Assembly (NCBI GenBank): GCA_015350385.1
Contig: WNKI01000001.1
Span: forward strand, 11,609,338 to 11,673,337
Reading direction: 5' to 3'
Length of the DNA: 64,000 nt
From: Aculops lycopersici
Lineage: Eukaryota > Arthropoda > Arachnida > Trombidiformes > Eriophyidae
The notes under the pieces were generated by a model. It was not told the origin of the DNA. It made no database searches and was given only the letters and a program-made list of their open reading frames with translations. Positions 12,501 to 23,892 of this stretch are shown one piece after another; the stretch's first letter is position 1, and each line of letters starts with the position of its first letter. The position numbers and the translations under genes are program-made.

Positions 12501-14561
12501 TGGATCCAATTTACTCTTTTATGCAGCTACACATAATATCAGTAGCTCAGTGGTAATAGTGGTGGCAATAACTTTGCCAATGACAGCTACTGCGCAAATT
12601 ATCTTGCTCCCCTTCCATCTCATTATTCTGGAGTCCCATTATTGCAGTGGTAACTGAACTCGCCCATGTAGATATGTAATTCAATAATCGTGATTCCAAG
12701 TGCCAAATGAGCTAACCTCCAATTCTTTCCTCCAACTTCCTTTTCAATTCTTCAAAATCAATCGGATCAACTAACAGGAAGTGCCAACAAACTAGCGGCA
12801 ACTCTAAGCGAGCAACAGGTGGACAATGGAACGCTACTTTGCACGACAAGACACTCGCTCGTGTTAGCCTCGTTGGCCTTCTGCGCAGTCCAACTTTTAA
12901 CCATAAGTGTGTGCCTGGTCACTTGGCTCCACAAGAAGGAGACAAAGCTTAAAATTCGAATGCCGATTGACGAGCGACTCTATTGAATAACGACCCCAAG
13001 CACAGATTTCAAGTGTTGCAAAAATAACAATGGACATAATTAGTCTTGTTGGCACCCAACTGAAAGAGGATGCAAACTTTGAGACGCTTGAGGAGTAGAG
13101 GAAAATTTTATGACCTGATTTTTGTCCCTCTTTCGGACAAAAAGACCTCATTTGGATACATCCGACGAATTTCTAGGATAAAAAACTGCCCACTGAGTCG
13201 ATGAACGGTTCTCCTTGTTGTCCTCTAAATCTACACCGTGTTTGTCCTCACCATACTAGACTATAGAAACCAATTGACTTGTTTTCCAGTTGAAACAAGA
13301 TCAAAGTAAATGTTGAGCAAAGGATGCAAACAGAACAACCACTCGTACCATTTGCTTAAACTGGACCAATCTGATTGGAGCGACATGAAACTCACTCGGC
13401 CACCCCAACCATTTTACTCTCGACTGCGAAACCATCTGATAGGCATAGGTTGGAGATGCCACAATTGCAACCGCAAACACAACTACAGAAACCAAAGTTG
13501 CAAGTGGCCAGTGGATCAAAAGAAAAGCAAGTGGCCATTTGTAACGGTTTTCTACAACCACCTGATGCATGCGCCACTTGCGTAAGATGGGAAGAAGACA
13601 CTTGCGAGAAGACGGCGCAAAAGACAAAACTACTCTTGTGCATCGGTAATAATACGGCCTAGACAATAATGAGCCCACTCTCCACCTGTCCGCTCAGACT
13701 ATCAAGGCCATTTGATGCCACGGCAAATGCTTTCGCGCCATTGGACTTGCATTGGAGAGCCAAGAAACAGCAGCAGCAGCAGTGGCGACGACGATGGCGG
13801 CAACAAGTGGTCGAGGAGAAAAACATCCGGCCTGTAGAGGAACAAACGAACGAGCGGAAGCGTATGCAGCGTTGCGACGAGTGGACCGTGATGTTGGGTC
13901 GGTGATGCTACAACACCATCAAAGTTGCACCACAATTTCCTCTCTCTCACTGTGTCTCTGTCTTTTGCCAGATGACAAACTGGACCGAACTTGAAGCTCG
14001 GCATTGTTTTTGCCATGATCGCCGCTCGCCAGAGGAGTCATCCGATGAGTTACCCGCGGATGAGGGGTGCCATATGCTTGCTCGTCTTCCCGAATTCTCT
14101 ACAACATCAAGTTGAGATTACGATTCGGACACAAGAGTCAGTGTAAATCTTTTGCGCGTCGACTAAAACAGTAGCAATTTCCGTCAGAACTCGAATGATT
14201 CGACCAAGTACAATCTAGCGGTGCCATTATGTCATCCGCGGACCACAAGTACTCAGCTGAGGGATGCGATTTAGTCAACTACAGCGGCGAAGCAGATTGT
14301 ACAGGTGGTTTCTGTTGTTTTTGGCTTGCATACAGGAGTAAAAAACATCCATGGCCTCGGAGTTTCCGTTAGGTTGGTCAACTCTGGCCGCTTTGCAGCG
14401 CACTAGGCAATCAACCGAAAACTTGGAATTAAAGTTCATGCATAAGTCTAGCGAAAAAGTAGACTGGTCTGAAATTCTACAAAACAAATGCACAAATGTC
14501 CAAACTTATGTATACATCATATGTCTTGTAAATTAGTATGTAGCAGAATTTTAATATTGAT
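9581..14561. other. Probable 3' intron(s) of the PAN/ZP gene; otherwise empty
   Basis: A strong donor at 9581 and a plus-strand AATAAA at 14562 suggest that the PAN/ZP transcript spans this 5-kb stretch. No ORF in it is recognisable. One small exon candidate (12527-12649) is listed separately. A second possible terminal exon begins after the acceptor CTTTGCAG at 14390. A (GTC)n run sits near 9665-9690. Confidence 0.4.
12527..12649 (+). CDS. Candidate transmembrane exon of the PAN/ZP gene
   Basis: A pyrimidine-rich acceptor (TTTACTCTTTTATGCAG) ends at 12526 and a donor GTAACT starts at 12650. Between them, the frame set by the phase-1 donor at 9580 is open for 40 codons and encodes a long hydrophobic stretch (SSVVIVVAITLPMTATAQII, then LLPFHLIIL). 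The matching phase and a helix exactly where ZP proteins need one are the support. There is no homology evidence, and intronic sequence of this size will contain some acceptable splice pairs by chance. Confidence 0.3.
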
Positions 14562-14567
14562 AATAAA
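14562..14567 (+). terminator. Poly(A) signal AATAAA, probably of the PAN/ZP transcript
   Basis: Canonical AATAAA on the plus strand, about 90 nt before the end of the convergent MINDY gene. No plus-strand gene other than the PAN/ZP gene lies upstream within 5 kb. Confidence 0.4.
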
Positions 14568-14653
14568 AGAAGAGGGAATCTTTTTGCACTAAATCCATTG
14601 CTGTAGTTCTTGAGTCTTTTATGTGTTGTCTATCGTTTCAAACTTCGTTGTTA

Positions 14654-16213
14654 CTAAATTACAATGCAATTAGTATCTTTGGAATCTTTTCGCTCGCATC
14701 GCGGTCTCCGGTGTAGAAAATTACTATTGCTATTGTCAGAGGTGCTGGTAGAAGTTGTTGGTTGTTGCAAAGGTGGAGCTGGTGATGGCATTGGTTGCCT
14801 ATTGCTACTTTGGTTCAGTTGAAGAGGTTGAGGTCTCGACTCGCTGTTGTTCGTGGTTATGGTATTGGTGGCTGGAGTTGGTTGGGTTGATCGAATTGAA
14901 ATCGGTTGAGGCTGTTGTGGTAGAGATGGTTCTTGGGCTTTATCATCGGGTAATTGCTTAGAAGTTGTACTCGTTGCTGGTTGTGGCTCTGCTGTTGGGG
15001 CATTTGTGGAAGTTGGTGGTTGTTGGTAAGGACTTGTTGTTGTTGCTGCTGAGAGAGGAGGAAAGTCATTACTTGTTGGATGATTGATTCGTGAACTTTC
15101 CGCCTCTACAGCTGGAATTGCATGAGTTGATTCGGTAAATACTCCCGTTGGATTCCAGTCGGAGGGGCTAGAAACTTCCGTTTGCTGGCCCTGAGAGGAC
15201 CTGTAAAGCCTATCTTCTTCCTCTTGCAAACGCTTGGCTAATTCAAAATCATCATCTTGCTCGTGTATCTGGTCGACTATGGCCACCTGACTCCGTTGAG
15301 CATCCAACTTGTCCTCTTCCTTGAGATATAAAGCCATCAAATAATCACTCTCAACTTGTTTCTGACGCTGGTCTATTGCTTGAAACTCGGAAACCTGCTT
15401 GTTTGTCATATCAAGCGCTTGAAAGTTTGAATCGAAAAACCTGCCCGCGCCTTCAATGTTGTCCAATATTTCCCATATAACATTATCTTCAGTTAGATAA
15501 CCATGATCCGTAACTAGGGTATAAATTTCATTGTCCCTCTTGAATAGAGTGAGAAAATGATTATTTCTAAATAAAATTCCTATCTCATTATCCTTAATCT
15601 GGCGCCGTAACTCGTTCAATCCATGTAAAGTTAATTGACTAGCTGTACCTTCTAGGAAGTCTTCGGCTAGTAATACTTTTGCCGAGACATCTGGATCAGA
15701 TGAATTCTTATTCGTTATGATGGTATCGACTAGTTGATTGTAACTTTGATTCCCAATGGCTTCCTTGAGTTCTGTAAAATCGGAGTCACAAAGCCAGCCA
15801 TGATAGAGAGGAATTCGTAACAGGTCAAAGATTATACACTCGGGAGTGTATTCGAAATCAGTTATCCCAGTAAATCTTATATTGACATCTAGCCCTGTGT
15901 TAAGTTTTGGCAAAATTTCTATGGCATCATTCATGTTTTGTTCTAAATTTAACATTGCAGTCTCATCATTACGAATCTCATCTGGCACACTATCCATAAT
16001 ACATTCGCTTAAATAGGTTAGCAATTGTGTGGCTGTAATTTGCTCCAACATTGGAGGCAACTTGACCTTCTCACGAAGCAGCAGAACATTCATGATCGCT
16101 ATCAGTGGACATGGACCATTTATAGATTGCATGACAATTGGAATCTTGCCACTGTTCCAGGGCACCCATTTCAAGTGATAGGTCGACTCCGAGTTGCTTT
16201 CATCGTTACTCAT
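14654..16213 (-). CDS. MINDY1/2: MINDY-1/2 family lysine-48 deubiquitinase
   Basis: An intronless ORF of 519 residues from the ATG at 16213; the frame stays open to 16426, but the longer leader is not conserved-looking. The catalytic segment NGPCPLIAIMNVLLLREKVK puts the nucleophile at Cys35. The partner His is in RNNHFLTLFKRDNEIYTLVT at His219. The Cys-to-His spacing (184) is close to the 182 I recall for human MINDY-1. After the catalytic domain come two acidic ubiquitin-interacting-type helices (ESDYLMALYLKEED and DDDFELAKRLQEEEDRL). A Ser/Thr/Gln/Pro-rich tail follows, ending in the CaaX-type sequence CIVI, which predicts prenylation as in vertebrate MINDY-1/2. The family trims K48-linked polyubiquitin chains in the cytosol or at membranes. 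One gene of this type stands for both vertebrate paralogues. Confidence 0.9.
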   Translation of the reverse strand: MSNDESNSESTYHLKWVPWNSGKIPIVMQSINGPCPLIAIMNVLLLREKVKLPPMLEQITATQLLTYLSECIMDSVPDEIRNDETAMLNLEQNMNDAIEILPKLNTGLDVNIRFTGITDFEYTPECIIFDLLRIPLYHGWLCDSDFTELKEAIGNQSYNQLVDTIITNKNSSDPDVSAKVLLAEDFLEGTASQLTLHGLNELRRQIKDNEIGILFRNNHFLTLFKRDNEIYTLVTDHGYLTEDNVIWEILDNIEGAGRFFDSNFQALDMTNKQVSEFQAIDQRQKQVESDYLMALYLKEEDKLDAQRSQVAIVDQIHEQDDDFELAKRLQEEEDRLYRSSQGQQTEVSSPSDWNPTGVFTESTHAIPAVEAESSRINHPTSNDFPPLSAATTTSPYQQPPTSTNAPTAEPQPATSTTSKQLPDDKAQEPSLPQQPQPISIRSTQPTPATNTITTNNSESRPQPLQLNQSSNRQPMPSPAPPLQQPTTSTSTSDNSNSNFLHRRPRCERKDSKDTNCIVI

Positions 16214-16877
16214 TGCCACCAGGTGGTTGTATAATAATTTGTTTGTTGATGATAATGTCAAATATTTGATGATGGTGTGTCTAGTTGAATAAAAATATCG
16301 AGATTGATATAACAGCAATATGAACTGACTGTCAGATTCATCGGGATTTTGTTTTGCATGATTGGAATCAAAGTGAAAGGTTTGTTTACATACGGTCGTT
16401 ATATTTCTCTGCCTCCGTTCGTACATCTAATGCGGCTTCAGTTGGGAGCGGCTTTTTTGCCTCACACTTGCAACATACCAAGTTCCGATGGACCACCAAG
16501 CAGTAGGCGCACCTGACTCACACGGGGAAACCATGCCAAAGAAGTTATGTAAACTCTATTCAATAGAGTCTATTGCCGACTTACTGTACTATATTCAACA
16601 CCACAGAGCAGATTATTACCACTACTCAGGCTAAACGGCGGTATTTAGCCTTTGGAAAGAGACAACATAGACCTCTTGATTGAGATAGTAAGAAACACGA
16701 GTCACGTTCACCACACAAAAGCATCTGGATTTCAAGAAGTCACGACTAATTTACGCAACAATAAAGTGAGGCTGAAATTTTGACTCTTTTATACCTAGGA
16801 TAGGGCCTGCAAGTGCAAGACTGCATATAAGTTACTTCAATTCAGGAGCTTGCAATACTATTTACATTATCCTCAAG
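16214..16877. other. Intergenic between MINDY promoter and SSBP 3' UTR
   Basis: No gene seen. The proximal part must hold the MINDY promoter and 5' UTR. Short open frames around 16842-17095 on both strands are in the SSBP 3' UTR and look non-coding. Confidence 0.5.
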
Positions 16878-16883
16878 TTTATT
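16878..16883 (-). terminator. Poly(A) signal of SSBP (AATAAA on minus strand)
   Basis: TTTATT on the plus strand, about 260 nt past the SSBP stop codon; the first canonical signal in that direction. Confidence 0.5.
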
Positions 16884-17141
16884 TTCTAGGACAATATATT
16901 GATGATGATCATCGTAAATTTCGCCATGAAGATTCAGTAATTGTCGAAGACAGTTATGACTATGTCGTTGTTCCTGGCTCTGGTTATAGTGATTCCGGTG
17001 GTAGTGATAGTAGTGGTGGAAGATCTTGGGTGAAGGTGGGGGATAGATTTTTGTTCGTGTTTTCATTTAGTTTGTGCAGCCGTCACTTGTCTTAAGAATC
17101 GGACTTGATTTGGTCTCTCTTTACATTATCGTCTATATTTT

Positions 17142-18386
17142 CTATGGAACAAAGTCCAAGGAGTTAAAAACGGCTTGTTCACTTTCGTTGCCCTCCAAAC
17201 TTTCCTTCAATCTCATTATCTCTGATCCAGCTTGATCGCCTCCGTCCGGCGGCGGCTGTCCATAGGCGCCTGGCATGTGATACTCCTCTTGCTGCAGGGA
17301 AGGTGGTTGTTGCTGATTCTGTGGAGGTCCATTGCCACCAACGCTACCTGGCTTGAGTTCCATCATTCCCCCATCTGATACTCCCATCATCATTCCTCCA
17401 AACTCGCCTTGCTGTTGACTCTGTGCAGATCCCGGAGGACCGGACATGAAACCTTGCATTTCGGCAGGTGAGTTTACGTTGCTAAAGTTACTCTGCCATT
17501 GTTGTTGCGCTTGAGGTGGTATACTACCTGGACCACCCCCTCGTGGAGGCATTTGCTGCATCGGTGGTCCTCCGTTACCTACGCCGCCACCACCGCCCGG
17601 TGGAATTGGTCCTACTTGTCCACCCATCGATAGAGTTGGAGGTGGACCGGCTAAGGGTGTCAATGGCATCAGATTGCCTGTCATTCCGTTGGGCGGCATT
17701 GAGTTTGGACGAGGTGAGCTACTGTGGTGGGTTGGTGTCATCCGGTTCATGCCCATATCGTGACTCATGGGTCCACCGCTCGATGAACTAGAACCGGGAG
17801 TAAGGTGGCCAGGTGGTGGTACATAACGCGGACTACCGCCGCTCATCATACTTGGAGGCATACCTGGCCCACCGCCCATCATCGGCGGTCCTCCTGGGCC
17901 AACTAATCTTGGCATGGGACCCATCGAGGGCCCAGGCTGCCCGCCTCGCATGGCCGGACCACTAGGATGCGGCGCTAATGGGCCATTATATCTATGTGGC
18001 CCACCTACTGTTGGCATATGAACATATGGTTGTCCCATTGATTGTGGTGACATTTGAGTGAGTGAGGGTGATAAACCTGATGATCGCATGTTGAAATCAT
18101 GGAAAGCTCTAGCTTCTTGGGAGGCCTCTATATGGCCCCTCTTCTCCGGTGTAGCGCAGTACAGATCCCAAAAGACACACCACCAATTCAGTAAGAATCC
18201 TGGACCCGGATCATTCATCTCTACTTGCTTCCCATAACCAATATCCTGTAGAAACAATTGAGCTGCTCTCTTGGCGCCGGATTTCTCCAAATACTCGTAA
18301 ACATATGCCACTAATCTGTCCTTCGCGTCATCCTCACTCGATAAAAGAGGTTGGCTCTTGGCTTTCATGGTTGATGCTCGGTTCAT
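17142..18386 (-). CDS. Ssdp: Single-stranded DNA-binding protein (SSBP/Ssdp), LDB/Chip cofactor
   Basis: A 414-residue intronless ORF. Residues about 21-98 are the conserved LUFS/LisH region: RLVAYVYEYLEKSGAKRAAQ, then FLLNWWCVFWDLYCATPEKR and EARAFHDF. This is nearly the family signature (VYEYLLHVGAQKSAQTFL, WWCVFWDLYCAAPERR). The rest is Pro/Gly/Met-rich low-complexity sequence, as in SSBP2/3/4 and Drosophila Ssdp. In those species the protein tetramerises, binds the LIM-domain cofactor LDB/Chip, protects it from proteasomal turnover and supports long-range enhancer function in the nucleus. The C-terminal end (EQAVFNSLDFVP) is unlike the vertebrate C-terminus as I remember it. The region between this start and SIRT2 is about 1 kb. 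Confidence 0.9.
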   Translation of the reverse strand: MNRASTMKAKSQPLLSSEDDAKDRLVAYVYEYLEKSGAKRAAQLFLQDIGYGKQVEMNDPGPGFLLNWWCVFWDLYCATPEKRGHIEASQEARAFHDFNMRSSGLSPSLTQMSPQSMGQPYVHMPTVGGPHRYNGPLAPHPSGPAMRGGQPGPSMGPMPRLVGPGGPPMMGGGPGMPPSMMSGGSPRYVPPPGHLTPGSSSSSGGPMSHDMGMNRMTPTHHSSSPRPNSMPPNGMTGNLMPLTPLAGPPPTLSMGGQVGPIPPGGGGGVGNGGPPMQQMPPRGGGPGSIPPQAQQQWQSNFSNVNSPAEMQGFMSGPPGSAQSQQQGEFGGMMMGVSDGGMMELKPGSVGGNGPPQNQQQPPSLQQEEYHMPGAYGQPPPDGGDQAGSEIMRLKESLEGNESEQAVFNSLDFVP

Positions 18387-19401
18387 TTAGTAATAGATTT
18401 TAATTGAATAGAAGTTGGAGGACATGAATTGTTTCTGAATATAGATGGTGTTTTTAGAATCTTTTTGCTTTTGATTCCCCAACACTCAATACAATAATTA
18501 ATAAAAATCTATATTATATGTCATCTCAGGATGGATGGTTTAAGTTGGCTCTCAATGAGTTGGCCTATAATAGTAATCTTATTTGCTTTGGCAGGTGGAA
18601 TATTAGTTAAGAATGTCGGGATTCATGCCAACTACATGAGCTAAGATCATGGACGAAAGCGGAATAATTCAGGTTGTATGTTTTATTTCGTTTATTTTGT
18701 TTTGTTTGCCCCGTTTTGGCCAGTGGACATCACTGGCCGCAAATTCTGTTATTGTATGCGGCAGTTCGATTGTCCGTTGATTTTACCCCAATGGCAATGG
18801 CTGCTGAGTTGAGATAGCATCAGAGATACACTTGTCTCTTGCAAGTTGAAACCATTTTGATTATTGGATTGCTAAAAAGTGAGTTCGACTAGCAATCTGC
18901 CATTAATGCTAGCCGGATTTCTCTGCACCTATCGCGAGTGTCAATAAGTATCTAGTATCATCCAAGGTGGTTGATACACAACCTGCTCACCTAAGAGGAA
19001 GATCATTAGGTGCCTGAACTGCAACCTTGGAGACAGTTCAAGACGATATCCTGTTCTCCAATTCAATACATACCATGAGCTTTCTTCCCGATGACACGTA
19101 TATTGCTAAGATTATATTGTTATACAATCCTTATTATAAACATACACTATCGATTTTTGCTAGGAGGCATGCTACCTGAACATTAGTAGAATTGACCTAA
19201 GACAGTGGATGAGCTAACTTCTCGTTAGCCGTCTATTACGAAGACTGAAAGACCTGTCAGTATCTAGAGAGTTCTCCATCAGAACAACACTCATTTATAT
19301 GGCGGTTTTCGTGGAAAGATAAGTCACAAATTATGAAGGCAACAAGTGTTTTGCTTCGATAAAGTTAGATATTTATCGAGGTTGAGGGTCTTATCTTTTA
19401 A
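18387..19401. other. Intergenic between SIRT2 end and SSBP start
   Basis: About 1 kb. It contains one candidate micro-ORF (18531-18644, listed separately). Nothing else recognisable is present. Confidence 0.5.
18531..18644 (+). CDS. Candidate 37-residue membrane microprotein
   Basis: An ATG with good context (TCAGGATGG) opens a 37-codon frame that is mostly one hydrophobic helix (SWPIIVILFALAGGILV), flanked by polar ends (KNVGIHANYMS). It lies upstream of, and divergent from, SSBP. I do not recognise a family, and an ORF this short arises easily by chance. Confidence 0.2.
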   Translation: MDGLSWLSMSWPIIVILFALAGGILVKNVGIHANYMS

Positions 19402-20722
19402 TTAAATTAATTTGTCAAATTCTTTGTTCTCTAGTTCCTGTCTCCTGGTTTCCGATAGAGTTTTTAGCTCATCGCTCCAGCCAAGTAGATTGGCTAGCTT
19501 GATGCAGGCCTCGTCACATTCGCCCAAAAAGGCAACATCTCTAACATTGTTCTTCCGATCATACAATAAACCGGAACTTGGCATAAACATACGAAATATA
19601 GCCGGAATGTTGTGTCCACTCTTTGTCTTGTTTATCAATAGTCTTGGACATTTTGCTGGTACCCTTTGGACGAGTTGTGCAAATGGCATAACCGTTAATG
19701 AAGAGCCGATAATAATGAGCAGTTGACAATTTGGAAAATCTTCCTTGACAAGTCTGAAGAATCGACCATCCAATCGTTCACCAAAAAACTTGATATCCGG
19801 CTTTATCAAACCCTTGCATCCCTGGGTCTTGATACAATGTGGTATCCCACCTTCTTCTACTATTGCTCTCATCCAATCAAATGAGTACTCGGCATTGCAT
19901 CTCAAACAGTGGCCAGTTTCGAAGGACCCGTGGGCTAAACAAAGCTTGTCCTTAGGTATTCCACTTAGCGACTCTAAACAGTCCACGTTTTGACTAAAGC
20001 ATCGTAATAGATATCCTTTCTCGTGTAGTAATCTGACAAAATAGTGTGACATAGTGGGCAATAGTTTCTTCGGCAATAGAGACTTGCTCAAGTCATAGAA
20101 TGGAGCTGGATTGTTCTTGAAGTAATCAATCTTAAATACATCCTCTGGATGGGGTAGATTATACTTCTGCAAATTGGCATAGATTCCGCTCTCAGGCGAT
20201 CGGAAATCGGGGATGCCGGCCGCCGTGGACATGCCAGCACCCACTAGGACTATTACACTTGACTTAGCGACTTTATTTTCATTTATAAGCTCTGCTATAC
20301 CCTCGAGGGTAAAGCTTGAAAGAATCGGCATATTACTGGCGTCTTCAGGTGATTGAAATGAGAATGTTGCGAGGTGTTAACTTAACTAGATACCAACATC
20401 AAATTAGTGAGTCGAATGGTTGATCATCATACTAACCCGTTGCCTTTGATTGAGTTGCTTGTTGATTTCTGGAGTTGTCACTTGTAATTGCTGATGAATC
20501 ATATTTCCTGTTGTCGAGATTGCTATTGTTGTTGCTGTTGCTATTCAAATCTTTACTGTCACTCGAAGCTCTCTGTTTCTGATTGTTTTTCAAGTTTCTA
20601 GTTGGGGTTTTGCATCCACCTGCACTGCTGCTCTCATGTTGTCGTTGCTCTCTATCGTAAGTATTATACGACCCCTTTCCCGATGATAACTGGAAGCAGC
20701 CACACTTAAATAAATAGTCCAT
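19402..20722 (-). CDS. SIRT2: NAD-dependent protein deacetylase, SIRT2-like, two exons
   Basis: Exon 1 is 20722-20437 and exon 2 is 20342-19402. The donor is ACGG|GTTAGT and the acceptor CTGAAG|AC; the phase-1 join gives K-A-T-D-A-S-N-M-P-I-L and a 408-residue protein. The N-terminus MDYLFKCGCFQLSSG resembles the MDFLRNLF-type start of vertebrate SIRT2; an Asn/Ser/Gln-rich stretch follows. The catalytic core has VGAGMSTAAGIPDFRSP (NAD-binding), SQNVD (about 212-216) and LAHGSF, whose His is the catalytic base (about 233). Four Zn-site cysteines are at about 241, 244, 265 and 271 (C-x2-C and C-x5-C; the second pair is wider than usual). KPDIKFFGE, GSSLTVMPFAQ and LINKTKSG follow. Sequence order and the LGECDEACIKLANLLGW ending match SIRT2 rather than SIRT1/3. 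It is expected to deacetylate tubulin and histone H4K16. Confidence 0.88.
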
Positions 20723-21916
20723 GGCTGCCTCTCGTTTAGATCATATTATCGGAGAGGTAAACAAGATAACAACGAAAATATTACTTTCTAGCGTTCGTTC
20801 GCTCGTCGTAGTAGCTCACACAAACTTTCTCGTCGCTTGCTTGCTCGCCCGTGGGTCTCGTGCAAATGAATGCGCTCGCTTGGCTTCCCTAAATTCTCGC
20901 CCCACTCACTGACAAGGAGACACATGACATGGGTTACTCCAGAATCCAGTAAAAAGCACATGAAATCTCATCTACTCGTCGAGACGACAACAAAATTGTA
21001 GGTCTCTAAGGCTTCTTTTGGATATTTGACGAATTATTGAGGCTTCAAGCTTTATCCGCTCCATAGAGAAAGCACAGGGCCGAAAAATACTCAAAAAACC
21101 CTAGAAACCCAAGAAAAACGCCATAGAGTGGGGTGCGCGATTGGAATTTTGATCTTATTTATCTCGTAACTGGGGTAAAAGAAGCAAGAAACGATTTCAC
21201 ATAAAACTCAGCTCGGTGAGCTGAATCGATTGATGTATGACTTGCCCAGATCCAAGCTGAACATAGTCATGTGTTTCCTTGTGAGTTAACTCTAACGGGC
21301 ACGCGCGCTTCGGGTTGGGTGCGTTAGGCGCGCACTGGCCCCACTGCCTGCAAATCGATGGAAGATACCTACCACTTGTTTGTACGCACTCCTCGTGTTA
21401 CTCTGACAATTCAAGACTATTCTAATAATGACTCACCAGCTCTAGCGTCCTCAAAGATCTCTTATGTGTCTTCGTTGAAAATTGCCGGCAAGACACAACT
21501 CGCAACCGCAGCTGCTAGTTAAAAGGTTAGCACATCCAATACAGGTAATATCCGCTTCTGTCTTGTCTAATGGTCTTTTCGTCAACTTGAAAGCACTCTC
21601 TTGCTGGTTTCTTATTTGTTCCATCCGTGGCTCAGTCCACTCCGTCTCCCTGTCACTCTGCCCACGCTCTTCCTGTTCCTCGAGAGTCAAATGGTTTGAT
21701 CGGCCGCTCGATCAATCAGAAGCGCGTGTGTGTTCTAGGTTCGCTGGCTTGTGGGACTGGCAAGCTAGATCTATCTAGCTGGCAATCGAAATGATGAAGA
21801 GAAGATTGGAAATTACACTTACGCCTCAACTCACTCTACTCTCGGGTCTCGTCTTGTCTCGATCGCTCGCTCCCCGCGGCACCTGAGCCATGAGCTCCAA
21901 CATCTAATCAAATTGT

Positions 21917-21934
21917 AGCTCACTCACTCACTCA

Positions 21935-21962
<28 letters not shown>
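21917..21962. repeat. Simple repeat (CACT)n then (CT)n
   Basis: A short run of ctca/cact units passes into an uninterrupted ct dinucleotide run. Confidence 0.85.
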
Positions 21963-21965
<3 letters not shown>

Positions 21966-23892
21966 TTACTGGAGCTCCTGGTAACTTGCTAGTTGCTGCT
22001 AGTTTGCCTCGCCAGCCCACTGGTAGCCACCGGATATCCACTGAATTCACCGCTACTCCCACCTCCCCACACTCTTTGCACAACTTAATGCGACTCAACT
22101 AGAATAGATTAGACAACCCTCACGACACTAACGGTAAAGTCGTAGAAGATAACAGTAGTTCCTCTCTTTCGCTGCTATCACAATAACTATTCGCAACTCG
22201 TACTATCAATACAATTCCATGAACTTTGTCCTCTATTTACTTCACCCTTCGTTTGCCTACTCTCCCACAAGCTACCGACTAAAAACCACCACAACAACCA
22301 TCGACGTCAATGTACGCATAACTCACAGTTGATTTGGACCTCAACCGCCGATGTCATAAGTTGGCATACAGTTACCAGCCTGTTAGATTGGACCGGTATA
22401 AGGCAGCTCAGCCGCTGCAAACTCCCGAGCCGAACTTCATCGTTGGTGAAACCATTATGAAGAAGAGTTTGCCTTTTGCCAATCACAAATCGTCCACGTG
22501 ATAAATGTAGAATTTATAATGTCGACTTAAACTGGAGCAGGAATCCGATCGGTTGGATAGTCGATCGACTGGTAGTACTGTTGTTGTTGTTGTTGACACT
22601 GTCGTTTTCGTTGTCATTGGATCGACTAACCCAAATAGATGGAGCAACTCTGATCACCCTCCGATTGTGGTGGCGCACTAGCTTGCCAACTTCCGTTCGC
22701 TCTCAGGTTGCTGCTAGTTTTAACTAAACTATCGGCTTGCACTCATTTTCCTTTTTCCACCTACATTCACGTTGATTGTCTTTTCCAATTTCCGTCTCGC
22801 GCATGCAACCTCACTGCAGCACCAAACTTATGCGAGGCAAATGGGCGCCCGGCACGAAACTCGGTCTTGCTTTGCCAACGGACTAATGAGCATAAGTCTA
22901 ATTTTGAGATCGCAAGGAATAGGGAGTCGCCCACAACGAGACCGCAAATGACACCGCCAACGACGTAATCTGACACTATCAATTCGACTCCAAGCAAATT
23001 CAGTTGTCATGGTCTGGCAAGAGTTAGCGGCCGGTAGGCCGAAAGAGGAAGAGCCTACTGGGGGTTTAGTGATGATAAGAAGATAGGCTCAAAATGAACA
23101 AAAATAGCAGCAATCCATGGGGCCAATGGGCTTGCTTACAAGGCGTCGATATCGGAGCAAGGTCGAGAGGGCGAATGAAGAAAGAGAGAAAGCTGATTTT
23201 TCGAACAAACTATCCCATTTTATTCTGTTGCCAACAACTGTTCCATTTCTTTGGCACATCCCCGGTGATAACTAGTCCACTACTAGAAGATCATGGATCA
23301 TAGATTTCAATCAGCTTTCAATGGTAACAGTAATCAACGTCATCGTCGAGATCGTTTCTGAGCATTTCCGTTTGCTTCACGAGTCGCTTGGTATTATAAC
23401 CGGTCGTAGCATTATAACTTTGCCAAACTACTTATCCATTCTGCTTGCTGCTGTTGCCAGCTAAGTCGACATCGACTACAGTCATCTCTTTTATGAGTCG
23501 GCCAAGTCTCGAAATTTCAACGGAAGTTCCGCCATCTTGACGCCGCCCGAGTCGCTGGAACCATTCAATGATACCTATACACTACACTAGGCTTTTTATT
23601 GTCGTCGTGCGTCCCCAATTCAGCGTCAAGGGCGTGGACTTGGCGCAACTTTAGCTGCCATCAGATCTGGTTAGTACCGATGACGAGAGGGAGCTCCAGT
23701 AGCCAGAATTGAGGTAAGGCCAATTGGATTCAATCAGCTTGACATCAAACTGAATCTCGCTCACTGGCACAGGTCTTCAATTCAGACATGAAGCACATGC
23801 AATGTGTCCAGTTTCCGTATAGTCGCTAGGCGCGGGTACCATGCGTTTAGCGCGATATGATTTGAACCCGTTGTAAGCGGTTATTCCCATCA

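Noticed and set aside
4131..22687. Recurring words GGCAAGCTAG (4131, 10183, 21759, reverse at 22678) and CAACAGGTGG (5006, 5303, 12813)
   Set aside because: A rough count shows a few ten-base words are expected to occur this often in 64 kb by chance; no alignment extends beyond the words.
23826..23880. GGTTCAAATC-like B-box on the minus strand suggesting a tRNA
   Set aside because: The flanking bases cannot form a five-pair T-stem or an acceptor stem.
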